Origin: Polyangium sp. 6x1 | Lineage (GTDB): Bacteria > Myxococcota_A > Polyangia > Polyangiales > Polyangiaceae | Reading direction: 5' to 3' | Length of the DNA stretch: 43,154 nucleotides | Assembly: GCF_029946515.1 (NCBI RefSeq) | Contig: NZ_JARZHH010000085.1 | Coordinates: 1-43,154, forward strand | Shown here: piece by piece, positions 24,565 through 33,027 of the stretch | Layout: the number at the start of each line of letters is the position of its first letter | Position numbering within the stretch: position 1 is the first letter of the stretch | The notes under the pieces: generated by a model | The model's input: the letters and a program-made list of their open reading frames with translations, nothing else | Databases searched by the model: none | What the model was told of the DNA's origin: nothing | Program-made: the position numbers and the translations under genes

Positions 24565-25494
24565 ATGGCAGCGGCGGACGCGGACGGGCTCGCGCGGGAG
24601 CATCGGCGATATCTGTGGGGTCTCTGCTATCGGCTGACCGGGTCGGCAGCAGACGCAGACGATCTCGTGCAGGAGACGCTCTTGCGCGCGATCGAGCGTC
24701 CCCCCGTCCGCACCGATGAACCCGTGCGGCCATGGCTCACGCGCGTGGCGGTCAACCTCGGAATCGACCGGCTGCGCGCGCGGCGGCGTCGCGCATACGA
24801 CGGGCCCTGGCTGCCGTCGCCCGTCGAGACGGAGGGCGATTTCGAGCAGGAGATCGCAATCGAGCCAGTCGAGACCGAGGGGCGTTACGATCTCCTGGAA
24901 AGCGTGTCGATGGCGTTCCTCGTGGCGCTGGAAGCACTGACGCCGCGGCAGCGGGCGATCGTGCTGCTCTGCGACGTGTTCGACTGGTCGGTCAAAGAGG
25001 CAGCCGACGCGCTCGAGATGACAGAGCCAGCCGTGAAGACGATGCACCACCGGGCACGGCGCGCACTCTCAGCCTACGAGGCGAGCCGAACACGCCGCAC
25101 ACCCGAGCACGTGGAAAAGACGCGCGACGCACTCGGGCGGTTCCTCCTGGCACTCGCGGCCACGGACGGAAAAGCGCTGGAATCGCTCCTCGACGCCGAA
25201 GTCCGGCACCTGAGCGACGGCGGCGGCGAATTCTTCGCAGCACGCTTGCCCATCCTCGGACGAGATCGCGTCAGCCGCTTGATGATGGGGCTCGCAAAGC
25301 GAAGCACCGGAACGGCCGAACGATTCGCATTTCGGATGGTGAACGGAATGCCCGCCGTGGTGCTGGAGCACGCGCCCGGCCGGAAGATCGCGCCGCGAAC
25401 GGTGGTGCAATGCGACATCGGCGAGGATGGGGCAATCCGCGCGATCTACTGGGTGCTCGCGACGAAGAAGCTTTCGGCCGTGGGGCCCATTTGA
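24565..25494 (+). CDS. ECF41-type RNA polymerase sigma factor with SnoaL-like C-terminal domain
   Basis: A 309-residue sigma factor. Region 2 is at about 10-75 (YRLTGSAADADDLVQETLLRA, DRLRARRRR), region 4 at about 113-170 (ALTPRQRAIVLLCDVFDWS, VKTMHHRARRAL), and a SnoaL-like domain at about 180-309. ECF41 hallmarks are visible: WLPSP in the linker (82-86; consensus WLPEP), DGGG (218-221), and a terminal YWVLATKKLSAV corresponding to the NPDKL region. In this group the fused domain replaces an anti-sigma factor and tunes activity. ATG 24565 (or GTG 24562) is five bases from the upstream stop, so the two genes form an operon. Confidence 0.88.
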   Translation: MAAADADGLAREHRRYLWGLCYRLTGSAADADDLVQETLLRAIERPPVRTDEPVRPWLTRVAVNLGIDRLRARRRRAYDGPWLPSPVETEGDFEQEIAIEPVETEGRYDLLESVSMAFLVALEALTPRQRAIVLLCDVFDWSVKEAADALEMTEPAVKTMHHRARRALSAYEASRTRRTPEHVEKTRDALGRFLLALAATDGKALESLLDAEVRHLSDGGGEFFAARLPILGRDRVSRLMMGLAKRSTGTAERFAFRMVNGMPAVVLEHAPGRKIAPRTVVQCDIGEDGAIRAIYWVLATKKLSAVGPI

Positions 25495-25499
25495 GCATG

Positions 25500-25815
25500 G
25501 GGGCGCCTCGCTGGGGCGTTGCCCCAGGCCCCACCAGGGGTTATCCACCCCTGGACCCGGACCAGCGCAAGCGCTGGACTCGTGGTCGATGAACTGCGCT
25601 CCGCGCAGTTCATCGAACAGCCAGGGTCAAGACCACGAGCGATCCTGCCAGCCGAGACGGCAGCGCCGACGGCTCAACCGGCACGGCGGTTCCACCGGCC
25701 TGTGGGAAGAACTGCGCGGAGCGCAGTTCTTCCCCAAATGGTCCAGGGCTGGCCCTGGTTCGGGTCGAGGGGCGAATAGCCCCCGCGGGGTTCGGGGCAG
25801 CGCCCCGGCGCGGCG
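25500..25815. repeat. Dispersed hairpin repeat, complete two-arm copy
   Basis: This fills the gap between the sigma gene and the nuclease gene. Left arm: GGGGC/GCCCC, CAGGGG/CCCCTG, CCAGCGC/GCGCTGG, then TCGATGAACTGCGC with its partner around loop TCC (25586-25616). A spacer of about 87 bases contains GTCAAGAC and ACCGGCCTGT. Right arm: GGGAAGAACTGCGC with its partner around loop GGA (25704-25734), CCAGGGC/GCCCTGG, GGGGC/GCCCC, CGGGGC/GCCCCGG. The two loop triplets TCC and GGA are reverse complements, so the arms can pair with each other. Confidence 0.8.
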
Positions 25816-25817
25816 CT

Positions 25818-27305
25818 TCAGAATGCTGCCCCGTTCGCGCGCGTGCCTGGCGAGCTCGAGGCGGCGACGAGGGTTGTGTGGAGGACGAAGCTCGCGTTTT
25901 CGGCGGCGTCGGGGTTGCGGTTCATGGAGACGCCGTCGACGGCGGCGAGGGAGGCGGGGTAGCTGAAGGAGTCTTTGGTGGTGCTTGCGGCGTCGCGTAG
26001 GTAGACGGCGTCGCCGCCGTTTGCGAGGCCCAGGTTGCTTGTGGAGCTTCCGAGGGCGTTGGGGGTGCCTGCGGGGATGCCGGCGGCTGTGCCGAAGATG
26101 ACGAGGCTTTTGCCGGGGGCGAGGGTTGTGCCGGCGGCGAAGGTGTGCCGGATGGAGGTGCTGTCGGAGAGGGTCCAGCCGTCGAGGGTGGCGGGGGAGC
26201 CGCCGATGTTGACGAGCTCGATGAATTCGCCGACGACGCTGCTGCCGGGCTCGTTTGCGCAGATTTCGTTGATCACGACTTGGGCGGGCTTGGCGGCGGC
26301 CCAGGTGTAGCGGCTCAGGATGGGGAAATGGTCGCTCGTCGTGGAGGCGTAGCTCGGGATGAACTCGGAGACGCGGTAGGCTTCGACGGAGCCGGGGATC
26401 AGGGCGAGGGCGAGCTCGTTTGTGAGGAGGTGGTGGTCGATGGTTGCGCCGCCGCTCGATGTCGAGGAGATGTTTGCGTCGGTGAGGGCTTTGGTTGCGA
26501 AATGGTAGTCGGCTGTGTCGGCGAGGTAGTTTGCGTAGGGCGTGGCGTTGCCTGAGATGGACTTGTCGAGGTCGTCGTTGAAATCGCCGATGACGAAGAC
26601 CTTTTGCGTCGGGTAGGTCGTGTCGAGGTAGGATTTCAGTGCGGCGGAGGCGTCGACGCGGCGCAGGTAGCTCGCGGAGTCGGCGAGGGCTTTCATGTGG
26701 AGGACGATGACGACCACGTTTTCCGTCGTGCCGTTCAGCGTGACCGACAGCTTTACTTCGAGCGGGGGCCGCCCGGCGAATTCGTAGTCGTAGGCTGTCA
26801 GGATGACGCGCGCGCTCTGCACCGTCGCGACCGAGGTCTTGTAGAGCAAGCCGAGCTTCTGCTCGGATGTGGTGTAATACGACGCGCCGTTCGTCACGAT
26901 GGGGTCGTTCGACAGGATCCCCGCGTAGCCGACGAGCTGCGATTTGAGCGTGTTCCACTGCGAGACGCTCACGATTTCCTCGACGCCCCAGAGATCCAGG
27001 TCTGCGCCGCTGATCACGTCGTATGCGTTTTGCCGCTGCAGCGTGTCGTTCGAAGGGCCGCGGCTCGTGTCGCCGAACCACTCCAGGTTCCAGGCGGCGA
27101 CGTCGAGCGTCGTCGCTGTCCCCTTCGCCGGGACGGTGTATGCGAACGTCGCCGTGTCGACGGATGCTTCTTCCTCCAGGTCGGGCGCGACGCATGCGGG
27201 CGCCCCGATGATCACGAGCGACGAAACGAGAATGACGAGCGATGAAGGTGCGCTCGTCCTGGATCCAGACCTCGATCGACCGTGCGCGTGTTCCATGCTT
27301 TCCAT
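25818..27305 (-). CDS. Secreted endonuclease/exonuclease/phosphatase protein with lamin-tail domain
   Basis: The 495-residue exported protein has a long N-region and hydrophobic signal (about 21-38, ending PACVAP). An EEP (DNase I-like) domain spans about 65-320, with WNLEWFG (metal-binding Asn and Glu), VIGDFNDDLD and a terminal TTSDHFPILS carrying the catalytic Asp-His. From about 335 a lamin-tail domain follows (VVINEICANEPGSSVVGEFIELVNIGG, DGWTLSDSTSIRHTFAAGT), an Ig-like fold common on extracellular bacterial nucleases. Extracellular DNA degradation is the likely role; a phosphodiesterase of another kind is possible. The composite repeat begins a few bases after its stop. Confidence 0.85.
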   Translation of the reverse strand: MESMEHAHGRSRSGSRTSAPSSLVILVSSLVIIGAPACVAPDLEEEASVDTATFAYTVPAKGTATTLDVAAWNLEWFGDTSRGPSNDTLQRQNAYDVISGADLDLWGVEEIVSVSQWNTLKSQLVGYAGILSNDPIVTNGASYYTTSEQKLGLLYKTSVATVQSARVILTAYDYEFAGRPPLEVKLSVTLNGTTENVVVIVLHMKALADSASYLRRVDASAALKSYLDTTYPTQKVFVIGDFNDDLDKSISGNATPYANYLADTADYHFATKALTDANISSTSSGGATIDHHLLTNELALALIPGSVEAYRVSEFIPSYASTTSDHFPILSRYTWAAAKPAQVVINEICANEPGSSVVGEFIELVNIGGSPATLDGWTLSDSTSIRHTFAAGTTLAPGKSLVIFGTAAGIPAGTPNALGSSTSNLGLANGGDAVYLRDAASTTKDSFSYPASLAAVDGVSMNRNPDAAENASFVLHTTLVAASSSPGTRANGAAF

Positions 27306-27344
27306 GGTACGCGAGGAGCTGGAACCTGGGCGAGGAAGTTCCGA

Positions 27345-28166
27345 TCAGGGGCGCGCCATCGGGTACGAGCCGAGCACCTTCAGGTAACCGGCGCGCGCTT
27401 CGAGCTCGGCGAGGGCGCGGCGGAGGGCGACGTCCTCTGCGTGGCCCTCGACGTCGACGAAAAAGAGGTAATCCCAGAGACCTCGCCGTGAGGGGCGTGA
27501 TTCGAGCTTCGTCATGCTGACTCCGTGCCGCGAGAAGGGGCGGAGCAGCGCCACCATCACGCCTGGGCGGTTCGGCGCCGACATCACGAGCGAGGTTTTG
27601 TCGTGGCCCGAGGGCGCGGCGCTCTTTTCGCCGATCACCAGGAAGCGCGTGGTGTTCGTTGGGTCGTCCTCGACTCCCTCGGCGAGGATGTCGAGCGCGT
27701 GGATCGCGGCTGCGCGCTTGCTCGCGAGGGCGGCGGTCCCCGTCTCCCGCGCGGCCAGGCGCGCCGCCTCGGCGTTGCTGGAGACTGCGACGCGCTCGGC
27801 TGCTGGGAGGGCATTTTTCAAGAATCGCTGGCATTGCGCGAGGGATTGCGCGTGCCCGTAGACACGGAAAATCCCTTCGAGCTTCCCGCCGCGCCGAAGC
27901 AGGTGTTGCCGGATCGGGAGCGCGACCTCGCCGGAGATGCGGAGCGGCCAGGCGACGAGGCGGTCGAGGGTATGGGCGATCGCGCCTTCGAGGGAGTTTT
28001 CCACGGGCACGACGCCGAAGGGCGCCGCGCGCGCCTCCACCACGTCGAAGACGTCGTCGATCGAGGTGCAGAAGACGGGCCGGGTGGCCTCGCCGAAATG
28101 GCGCGAGGCCGCCTCCTCGCTGAACGTGCCCGAGGGACCGAGGCAAGCGACCGAGATCCCCTTCAC
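27345..28166 (-). CDS. pheA: Prephenate dehydratase with ACT domain
   Basis: A 273-residue enzyme that converts prephenate to phenylpyruvate in phenylalanine synthesis. The catalytic domain begins LGPSGTFSEEAASRHFG, includes VVPVENSLEGAI, and ends at NTTRFLVIGE, holding the catalytic Thr-Arg-Phe. The ACT regulatory domain at about 185-265 has NRPGVMVALLRPF and LESRPSRRGLWDY; the ESRP phenylalanine-binding motif is intact, so feedback inhibition is expected. The start is GTG at 28166, seven bases after GAGG and 17 bases beyond the DAHP synthase stop. It is the last gene of the aromatic operon. There is no fused chorismate mutase; that activity lies in the first gene of the operon. Confidence 0.9.
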   Translation of the reverse strand: MKGISVACLGPSGTFSEEAASRHFGEATRPVFCTSIDDVFDVVEARAAPFGVVPVENSLEGAIAHTLDRLVAWPLRISGEVALPIRQHLLRRGGKLEGIFRVYGHAQSLAQCQRFLKNALPAAERVAVSSNAEAARLAARETGTAALASKRAAAIHALDILAEGVEDDPTNTTRFLVIGEKSAAPSGHDKTSLVMSAPNRPGVMVALLRPFSRHGVSMTKLESRPSRRGLWDYLFFVDVEGHAEDVALRRALAELEARAGYLKVLGSYPMARP

Positions 28167-28183
28167 GGTGCCTCGGGCCTCGA

Positions 28184-29320
28184 TCAAGCGGCGTGGGGCT
28201 CGGTCGCGGAGGACGCCGCGCCCGGGCCGAATTCGCGGACGATTCCTTCGTAGGCGAGCCGCACGCTCTCCACGTACCGCGCGAACCGCGGCAAGGCCTG
28301 TAGCTCCAGGGCTTGCGGGCCGTCGCAGAGCGCCTCGTCGGGCCGCGGGTGGAAATCGACGAGCACCATGGAAGCGCCCGCGATGATCCCCTGCCCCACC
28401 ACGTGAAAGATGTCCGGCAGGCCGTCGGGCGCGTTGTCGAGGCGGCCCACGGCGTGCGAGGGATCGATGCACACGGGCAGGCGCGTCTGGCGGCGGAGGA
28501 CGGGCACGTGCGAGAAGTCCACCAGGTTGCGGTGGGGATCGCCGAGGTGCGTCTTCACGCCGCGCAGGCAAAACACGATGTTCGGGTTGCCCTCGCTCGC
28601 CACGTATTCGCAGGCATTGAGCGACTCTTCGAGCGAGATGCCCATGCCGCGCTTGAAGAGCACCGGGAAGCGGCGCTGCTGGCCCACTTGCTTCAGGAGC
28701 TCGAAGTTCTGCGTGTTGCGCGTGCCGATCTGGAGCATGACGCCGGTCGGCTCGCCCGCGGCCGCGAGCGCCGTGTTGATCTCCTCGATGTGGCGCGCGT
28801 CGGTGACCTCCATGGCGATCACCTTGATGCCGTGCTTGCCCGCGAGCTCGAAGACCCACGGCAGGCATGCTCTTCCGAGGCCCTGAAAATCGTAGGGGCT
28901 CGTGCGCGGCTTGTACGCGCCCATGCGGGTCGTGCGGATGCCCGCTTGCTCGAGCGCGGCCATCATCTGGGCGACGTGCTCGCGCGTGTCGACGGCGCAG
29001 AGGCCGGCGAAGACGTGGACGTGCTTCTCGTCGAAGGGGACGCCGTTGTACTCGAACCCGTGCGTCTCGGCGTCCGGGTGGTGCCGGCCGATGAGCCGGT
29101 ATTTCCGCGAGACGCGGACGACCTTGCGCACGCCGGGCAAACTTTCGAAGGGCTCCGTCGGTACGGCGCGCGTCGAGCCGATGAGGTGCACCTCGGTGAT
29201 GGAGATGGATTCGCCCTTGAAGACGAATTTCTGGACCGAGACCCCCGGATACCGCGCCGCGAGGCGGACGACCGCCTCGGCGCGCGATTCGGGCGCGTCG
29301 GGCTCGAGCGTGACAATCAT
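28184..29320 (-). CDS. aroF: DAHP synthase, type I-beta, with altered metal-site residues
   Basis: The 378-residue protein matches the AroF/B. subtilis-type DAHP synthase that condenses PEP and erythrose 4-phosphate. It has an N-terminal ferredoxin-like regulatory domain (about 1-85) and a TIM barrel with GAYKPRTSPYDFQGLG, QIGTRNTQNFELLK, LFKRGMGISLEE and CIDPSHAVGR. Several usually fixed residues differ. AGPCSVE is AGLCAVD, CERGIRT is CLRGVKT, and the metal-ligand Glu of IEVHP is Asp (VDFHP). The metal-binding Cys, His and the Asp of LCDGPQ remain. Activity is probable but the metal site is unusual. It is the middle gene of the aromatic operon. Confidence 0.85.
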   Translation of the reverse strand: MIVTLEPDAPESRAEAVVRLAARYPGVSVQKFVFKGESISITEVHLIGSTRAVPTEPFESLPGVRKVVRVSRKYRLIGRHHPDAETHGFEYNGVPFDEKHVHVFAGLCAVDTREHVAQMMAALEQAGIRTTRMGAYKPRTSPYDFQGLGRACLPWVFELAGKHGIKVIAMEVTDARHIEEINTALAAAGEPTGVMLQIGTRNTQNFELLKQVGQQRRFPVLFKRGMGISLEESLNACEYVASEGNPNIVFCLRGVKTHLGDPHRNLVDFSHVPVLRRQTRLPVCIDPSHAVGRLDNAPDGLPDIFHVVGQGIIAGASMVLVDFHPRPDEALCDGPQALELQALPRFARYVESVRLAYEGIVREFGPGAASSATEPHAA

Positions 29321-29388
29321 GAGAAGTTCCCCCTACAGTGCGTGTCCTCTTGGATGCCGCACAAGGCGCGGCCGGATCGCGAAAAAGA

Positions 29389-30459
29389 TCAGTCCGTCTC
29401 TTCGATGGGCGCCTCGTGCTGCAAGCGCCTGGAGAATCGGAGAATGGCGTCGAAGATCTCGTGCACCGAGGCCGGATCGAGCTCGTGCTCGGCCGCCCAG
29501 CGCCGCCGCGCTTCGAAGAGCTCCGCCTCGCGCTCGGGATCCCGCACGGGACGGCCGAGCTTCGCCTTCTCGCGCGCCGCGCGCCGCGCGAGCTGCGCCC
29601 TGCGCCCGAGGAGCTCCACGATTTCGCGATCGAGATCGTCGATGAGATCCCGCGTCTCGCGCAAGGCCTGCGAGCCCGCCTTGGAGGGCAAGAGGACGAG
29701 CGCGGACGACGGCGGCGGCGCCATCCCGTCCGAGCCAGAAAGGTTCTGATCGGCGGCGAGCAGCGCGTCGACGAGCCTCCGGCGGGCCTCGGCGGCATAG
29801 GGGTTTTCCCGGTGGAGCGCGGCATAGAGGTGCCCCGCGTCCGAGCGCGCGGCCTCCACGGTCCGCGCGAGCGCTTGAAACGAGGGCGGCGCGTACGGGA
29901 TGTCGAGGGGCACGGCCGCGTCGAGCATTCCCTTGGCGACGAAGAACGCGAGCGCGTGCGTCCAGGCCATGTTTCGGTCGTGCGTGGCCTCGTCCTCCAG
30001 GACGACGGTGCAGCCGATGCGCTCGTAGAGCTTGACGACGCGATCGACGGCCGCCGGGTGCGTGGCATTGGGACAGACCACGGCGACGAGGGGGCGCTCG
30101 CCTCGCGAGAGGCTGATCGGGCCGAACAGAGGATGCGTGGCGACCCATGGGATCTCGGCGCCGAAGCATTCGTTCATGGCGGCCGAGGGGCCGAGCTTGA
30201 CGCTGCCCACGTCGACGACGATCTGCGAGGGCGAGAGGAGCGGCCGCATCGCCGCGAACGCGCGGCGCATCACGGTGACGGGGACGGCGACGACCACGAC
30301 ATCGCGACCCTGGACGAGGTCCGGGAGCGACTCCGCGCGCATTTCGTCCGGCACGGGGGAGCGGAGATCGAAGGCCCGCACGTCGACGTCCGCGTCCCGG
30401 AGGAGCGAGGCCATCGCCGCGCCGAAGCGGCCGTATCCGAGCAATGCGACGTTCGTCAT
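29389..30459 (-). CDS. tyrA: Prephenate dehydrogenase-chorismate mutase fusion
   Basis: A 356-residue bifunctional enzyme. The N-terminal two thirds are prephenate dehydrogenase, with NAD-binding GYGRFG (8-13), DVGSVKLGPSAAM, THPLFGP and HDRNMAWTHALAFFVAKGM. The C-terminal about 95 residues are an AroQ-type chorismate mutase (LRETRDLIDDLDREIVELLGRR, ARRAAREKAKLGRPVRDPERE). The order is the reverse of E. coli TyrA, where the mutase is N-terminal. The fused mutase feeds prephenate both to its own tyrosine branch and to the dehydratase two genes downstream. It is the first gene of the operon; the stop is 68 bases from the DAHP synthase start. Confidence 0.9.
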   Translation of the reverse strand: MTNVALLGYGRFGAAMASLLRDADVDVRAFDLRSPVPDEMRAESLPDLVQGRDVVVVAVPVTVMRRAFAAMRPLLSPSQIVVDVGSVKLGPSAAMNECFGAEIPWVATHPLFGPISLSRGERPLVAVVCPNATHPAAVDRVVKLYERIGCTVVLEDEATHDRNMAWTHALAFFVAKGMLDAAVPLDIPYAPPSFQALARTVEAARSDAGHLYAALHRENPYAAEARRRLVDALLAADQNLSGSDGMAPPPSSALVLLPSKAGSQALRETRDLIDDLDREIVELLGRRAQLARRAAREKAKLGRPVRDPEREAELFEARRRWAAEHELDPASVHEIFDAILRFSRRLQHEAPIEETD

Positions 30460-30604
30460 GACGCCTGTACGGGGGCTTCGCCCCCACGAAGCATAGCGGA
30501 TGAACAGCCGCGTGGGCGAGCAGTCCTCGAAGAGAAAATCGATCCGTCACGGACGCGTCCGCCGCGTCGTTTCCCGATAGCATCGATGATGGAAAGGATG
30601 CCGC

Positions 30605-32941
30605 TCAGGGGGCGCGGGGCGGCTCGGACTTCGTCACGACGAAGGCCCGGAGCGCGGCGATCGCGTCGTCGCGCCGGGGCTCGATCCAGTACATCCGGAA
30701 CGGCGCGGCCGAGTCGATGCGCCGCGCGAGGATGCCCGCAAAGCGATCACAGGCGCGGAGGGGCATCTTCGTGTTCGAGGCCGCGGCGCCGGGATCCCGC
30801 GGATCGACCTGCTCGTGCTCGCGATCGAATTCGCCGTCGCCGTCGCGGCCCCACGTGGCTTCTCCGTAAGCGTCGAGCTCGATGGCGCCGATCGCCGTTC
30901 GATCCTCCAGCGCCGCGAGGACGAGCTCACGCATGCCGGGAATCGGGAGCAAATCGGGATCGAGCAGGTCGTCGCGCTCGCCGCGACGAAAGCGGAGGGC
31001 CCAGGGTGAGGTTTTGGCCCCGAACATCGCGCGGCCGGAGGCGACGATCGAGGGGCGCGTGGGCCGGAGGGCCAGGGGCGCGAGGAGCGTGGAGAGCGTG
31101 GCTCCGCGGAGGGGGACGGTCGCGGGATCGATTTCGCGGATCCATGATGCGTACTCGTCGAATGCCTTTTCGTCGCCCGAGGCGCCACGCGCCACGAAGA
31201 GCACGGAGAGGCATGGGCGCAGCTCGTCCGCGGCGTCGGCGTCCTTGTCGTCGTTCGCGCCCTTGCGCAAGGTCTCTGCGATCTCGCGGAGCGGGCGCGC
31301 GGCGCCCTTGGGATCCCAGAGCGCGAGGAGCACGCCCATTTCGCACGAGGCACGCAGGTTTCCGTGCGCTTTCCCTGCGGCGAGCTGCTTCATGCGTCGC
31401 GCGAGGAGCTCGGTCACCGAGGGGTTTTTCCGGGACGAGAGGCCCGCGAAATGAGGCTTGGGAGGCCCGTCCACGCGCACGAAGAGCGCGAGGAAGTCCG
31501 AGGCGTCGGAACGCCGGAGCGGCGCGTCCGTGGGCCCGACAATCCGCATGGCCGCCCTCCCCCAGCGCGCGGGCCCCGCGGTCTCGTCCGCGAGCTCGCG
31601 ATACCAGCGTTCGTCCGCGGGGATCGATTGGAACTTTTCCGCGGCCTGCTTGAATCGTTCGGCCTTCTGGGGCCTGGTCTCGTCCGGGGGCGCGGGCGCG
31701 AGCGGGAGATCCGCGGCGAGTGTGTCGAGGGCGATCTCCGCGACGTCGCGGACCGTGAACAAGACGATGCCGTGCGCCTCGTACCATATCGATCGCGTGT
31801 ATCGTTCGTCGGTCGAGAGCGCCTCCGCGAGCGGCAGGACCGCCGCTTCGCCTTCCGCGAGCAGCGCCCGCAAGATCGGGTCGGCGAGGACCTGTCCCTG
31901 CGATCCAGGCCGCCCGAAAACGGGCTCGCGCACTTCGCCGAGCGCCGCGACGAGCGCCGCCACGCGCGCCGCCGGCTCCGCGGGCAAGGGCTCGGGCAAA
32001 CCCTTTGGGGCCTTTCGCGCGGCCCGCATTTCCTGGTCCGCGAGCAAGAGGCCCGGCGGCGCGGCGAGGCTTTCCACGGTGGGCTCGCGCGACGCGAGCA
32101 CGGGCGCGCGCGCGGAGAGCGCGGGAGCCAGCCGCGCGAGTCCGCGCAGGCTCGCGAGCGCGAGCGAATCGTCTCCCCGTACGTGGGCCCAGAGCCCGCG
32201 ATCCCGCAGCACCTCCAGAAAATGCCCGGCGAGGCGCTCGAAAATGTCGCGCTCGCGCCCGGAGACTTCGGGGGTGTCGTCGGGCCCCCCGCCCGCGATC
32301 CAGGTCTGCCAGAGCGAGCGCGCGAGCGCATCCTCGCCGAGCTGCACGAGGATCGCGGCGTGCATCGGCAAGATCTGTTCGAGCTTGTGGGAATGGATCT
32401 CCGGCCGGGGCCCGCGCGTCCGGGAGCAAGGCATTTCCGGGAGATGGGCGGCCAGCTTTTCACAGATATGCTTGTCGCTGGCCCGGAGCGATTGGACGTC
32501 GGCGCGGAGGTCCGCCGCGCGGCCGACGGAGACGAGCGGATACACGAGGCCATTCCAGAGGACCCCGAACCGCGGCCCGCCCTCGGGCCCCGGGAGCACG
32601 AACCCCTTCGTCGCGACGGTCTCGCCGGGCCCTTCCGGCTGCGTCGTGAGCGTGATGGCGACCTCGTGATAGGGCAATCCACGCGGATCGGCGATCCCAA
32701 GTCGAAAAAGCATCTCCGCGGCGTGGACGAGGCCCTCGGGCAAACCCGGGCGCGGGCCGGGATCGGTCGGCTTTCCCTGGGCGGGCGGCGCAGGCAGGAC
32801 GGTGTCCGCGAAGGGCCACGGCGGCGGCGGCGCGTCCTCGGTGGCCTCGTGCGGCGTCTCGACGGGCCGCGGCGCAGGGACGCTCGCGGGGCCACAGGCA
32901 GCGAGCGCCAGGAGGGCCAGGCGGAACACGCGGCGACGCAT
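30605..32941 (-). CDS. Large lipoprotein of unknown function
   Basis: A 778-residue protein with a short lipoprotein signal (RLALLALAAC, Cys at about 16) and a Pro-rich linker to about residue 60. The body is largely helical, with HEAT-like Ala/Leu-rich stretches (LPLAEALSTDERYTRSIWYE, VAEIALDTLAADLPL). One region holds Cys pairs (SDKHICEKLAAHLPEMPC). The very negatively charged loop GRDGDGEFDREHEQVDP could bind metal. No catalytic motif was recognised. The ATG at 32941 was chosen because it places the signal peptide at the terminus; the frame extends to 32980. Convergent with no gene; 145 bases of unremarkable DNA separate it from the aromatic operon. Confidence 0.75.
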   Translation of the reverse strand: MRRRVFRLALLALAACGPASVPAPRPVETPHEATEDAPPPPWPFADTVLPAPPAQGKPTDPGPRPGLPEGLVHAAEMLFRLGIADPRGLPYHEVAITLTTQPEGPGETVATKGFVLPGPEGGPRFGVLWNGLVYPLVSVGRAADLRADVQSLRASDKHICEKLAAHLPEMPCSRTRGPRPEIHSHKLEQILPMHAAILVQLGEDALARSLWQTWIAGGGPDDTPEVSGRERDIFERLAGHFLEVLRDRGLWAHVRGDDSLALASLRGLARLAPALSARAPVLASREPTVESLAAPPGLLLADQEMRAARKAPKGLPEPLPAEPAARVAALVAALGEVREPVFGRPGSQGQVLADPILRALLAEGEAAVLPLAEALSTDERYTRSIWYEAHGIVLFTVRDVAEIALDTLAADLPLAPAPPDETRPQKAERFKQAAEKFQSIPADERWYRELADETAGPARWGRAAMRIVGPTDAPLRRSDASDFLALFVRVDGPPKPHFAGLSSRKNPSVTELLARRMKQLAAGKAHGNLRASCEMGVLLALWDPKGAARPLREIAETLRKGANDDKDADAADELRPCLSVLFVARGASGDEKAFDEYASWIREIDPATVPLRGATLSTLLAPLALRPTRPSIVASGRAMFGAKTSPWALRFRRGERDDLLDPDLLPIPGMRELVLAALEDRTAIGAIELDAYGEATWGRDGDGEFDREHEQVDPRDPGAAASNTKMPLRACDRFAGILARRIDSAAPFRMYWIEPRRDDAIAALRAFVVTKSEPPRAP

Positions 32942-33027
32942 CACGGAACGAATGTACCGCGGCTCGCAGGGCGTGGGCAATCACGTGCGCCTGGATCCCA
33001 CCCGCCTCGCCGGGTACCGTGCCCCGG

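Noticed and set aside
27345-30068. A single 907-residue protein ending in prephenate dehydratase
   Set aside because: The upstream part is out of frame with DAHP synthase and TyrA, which are the real genes there. Only the part from GTG 28166 has homology.
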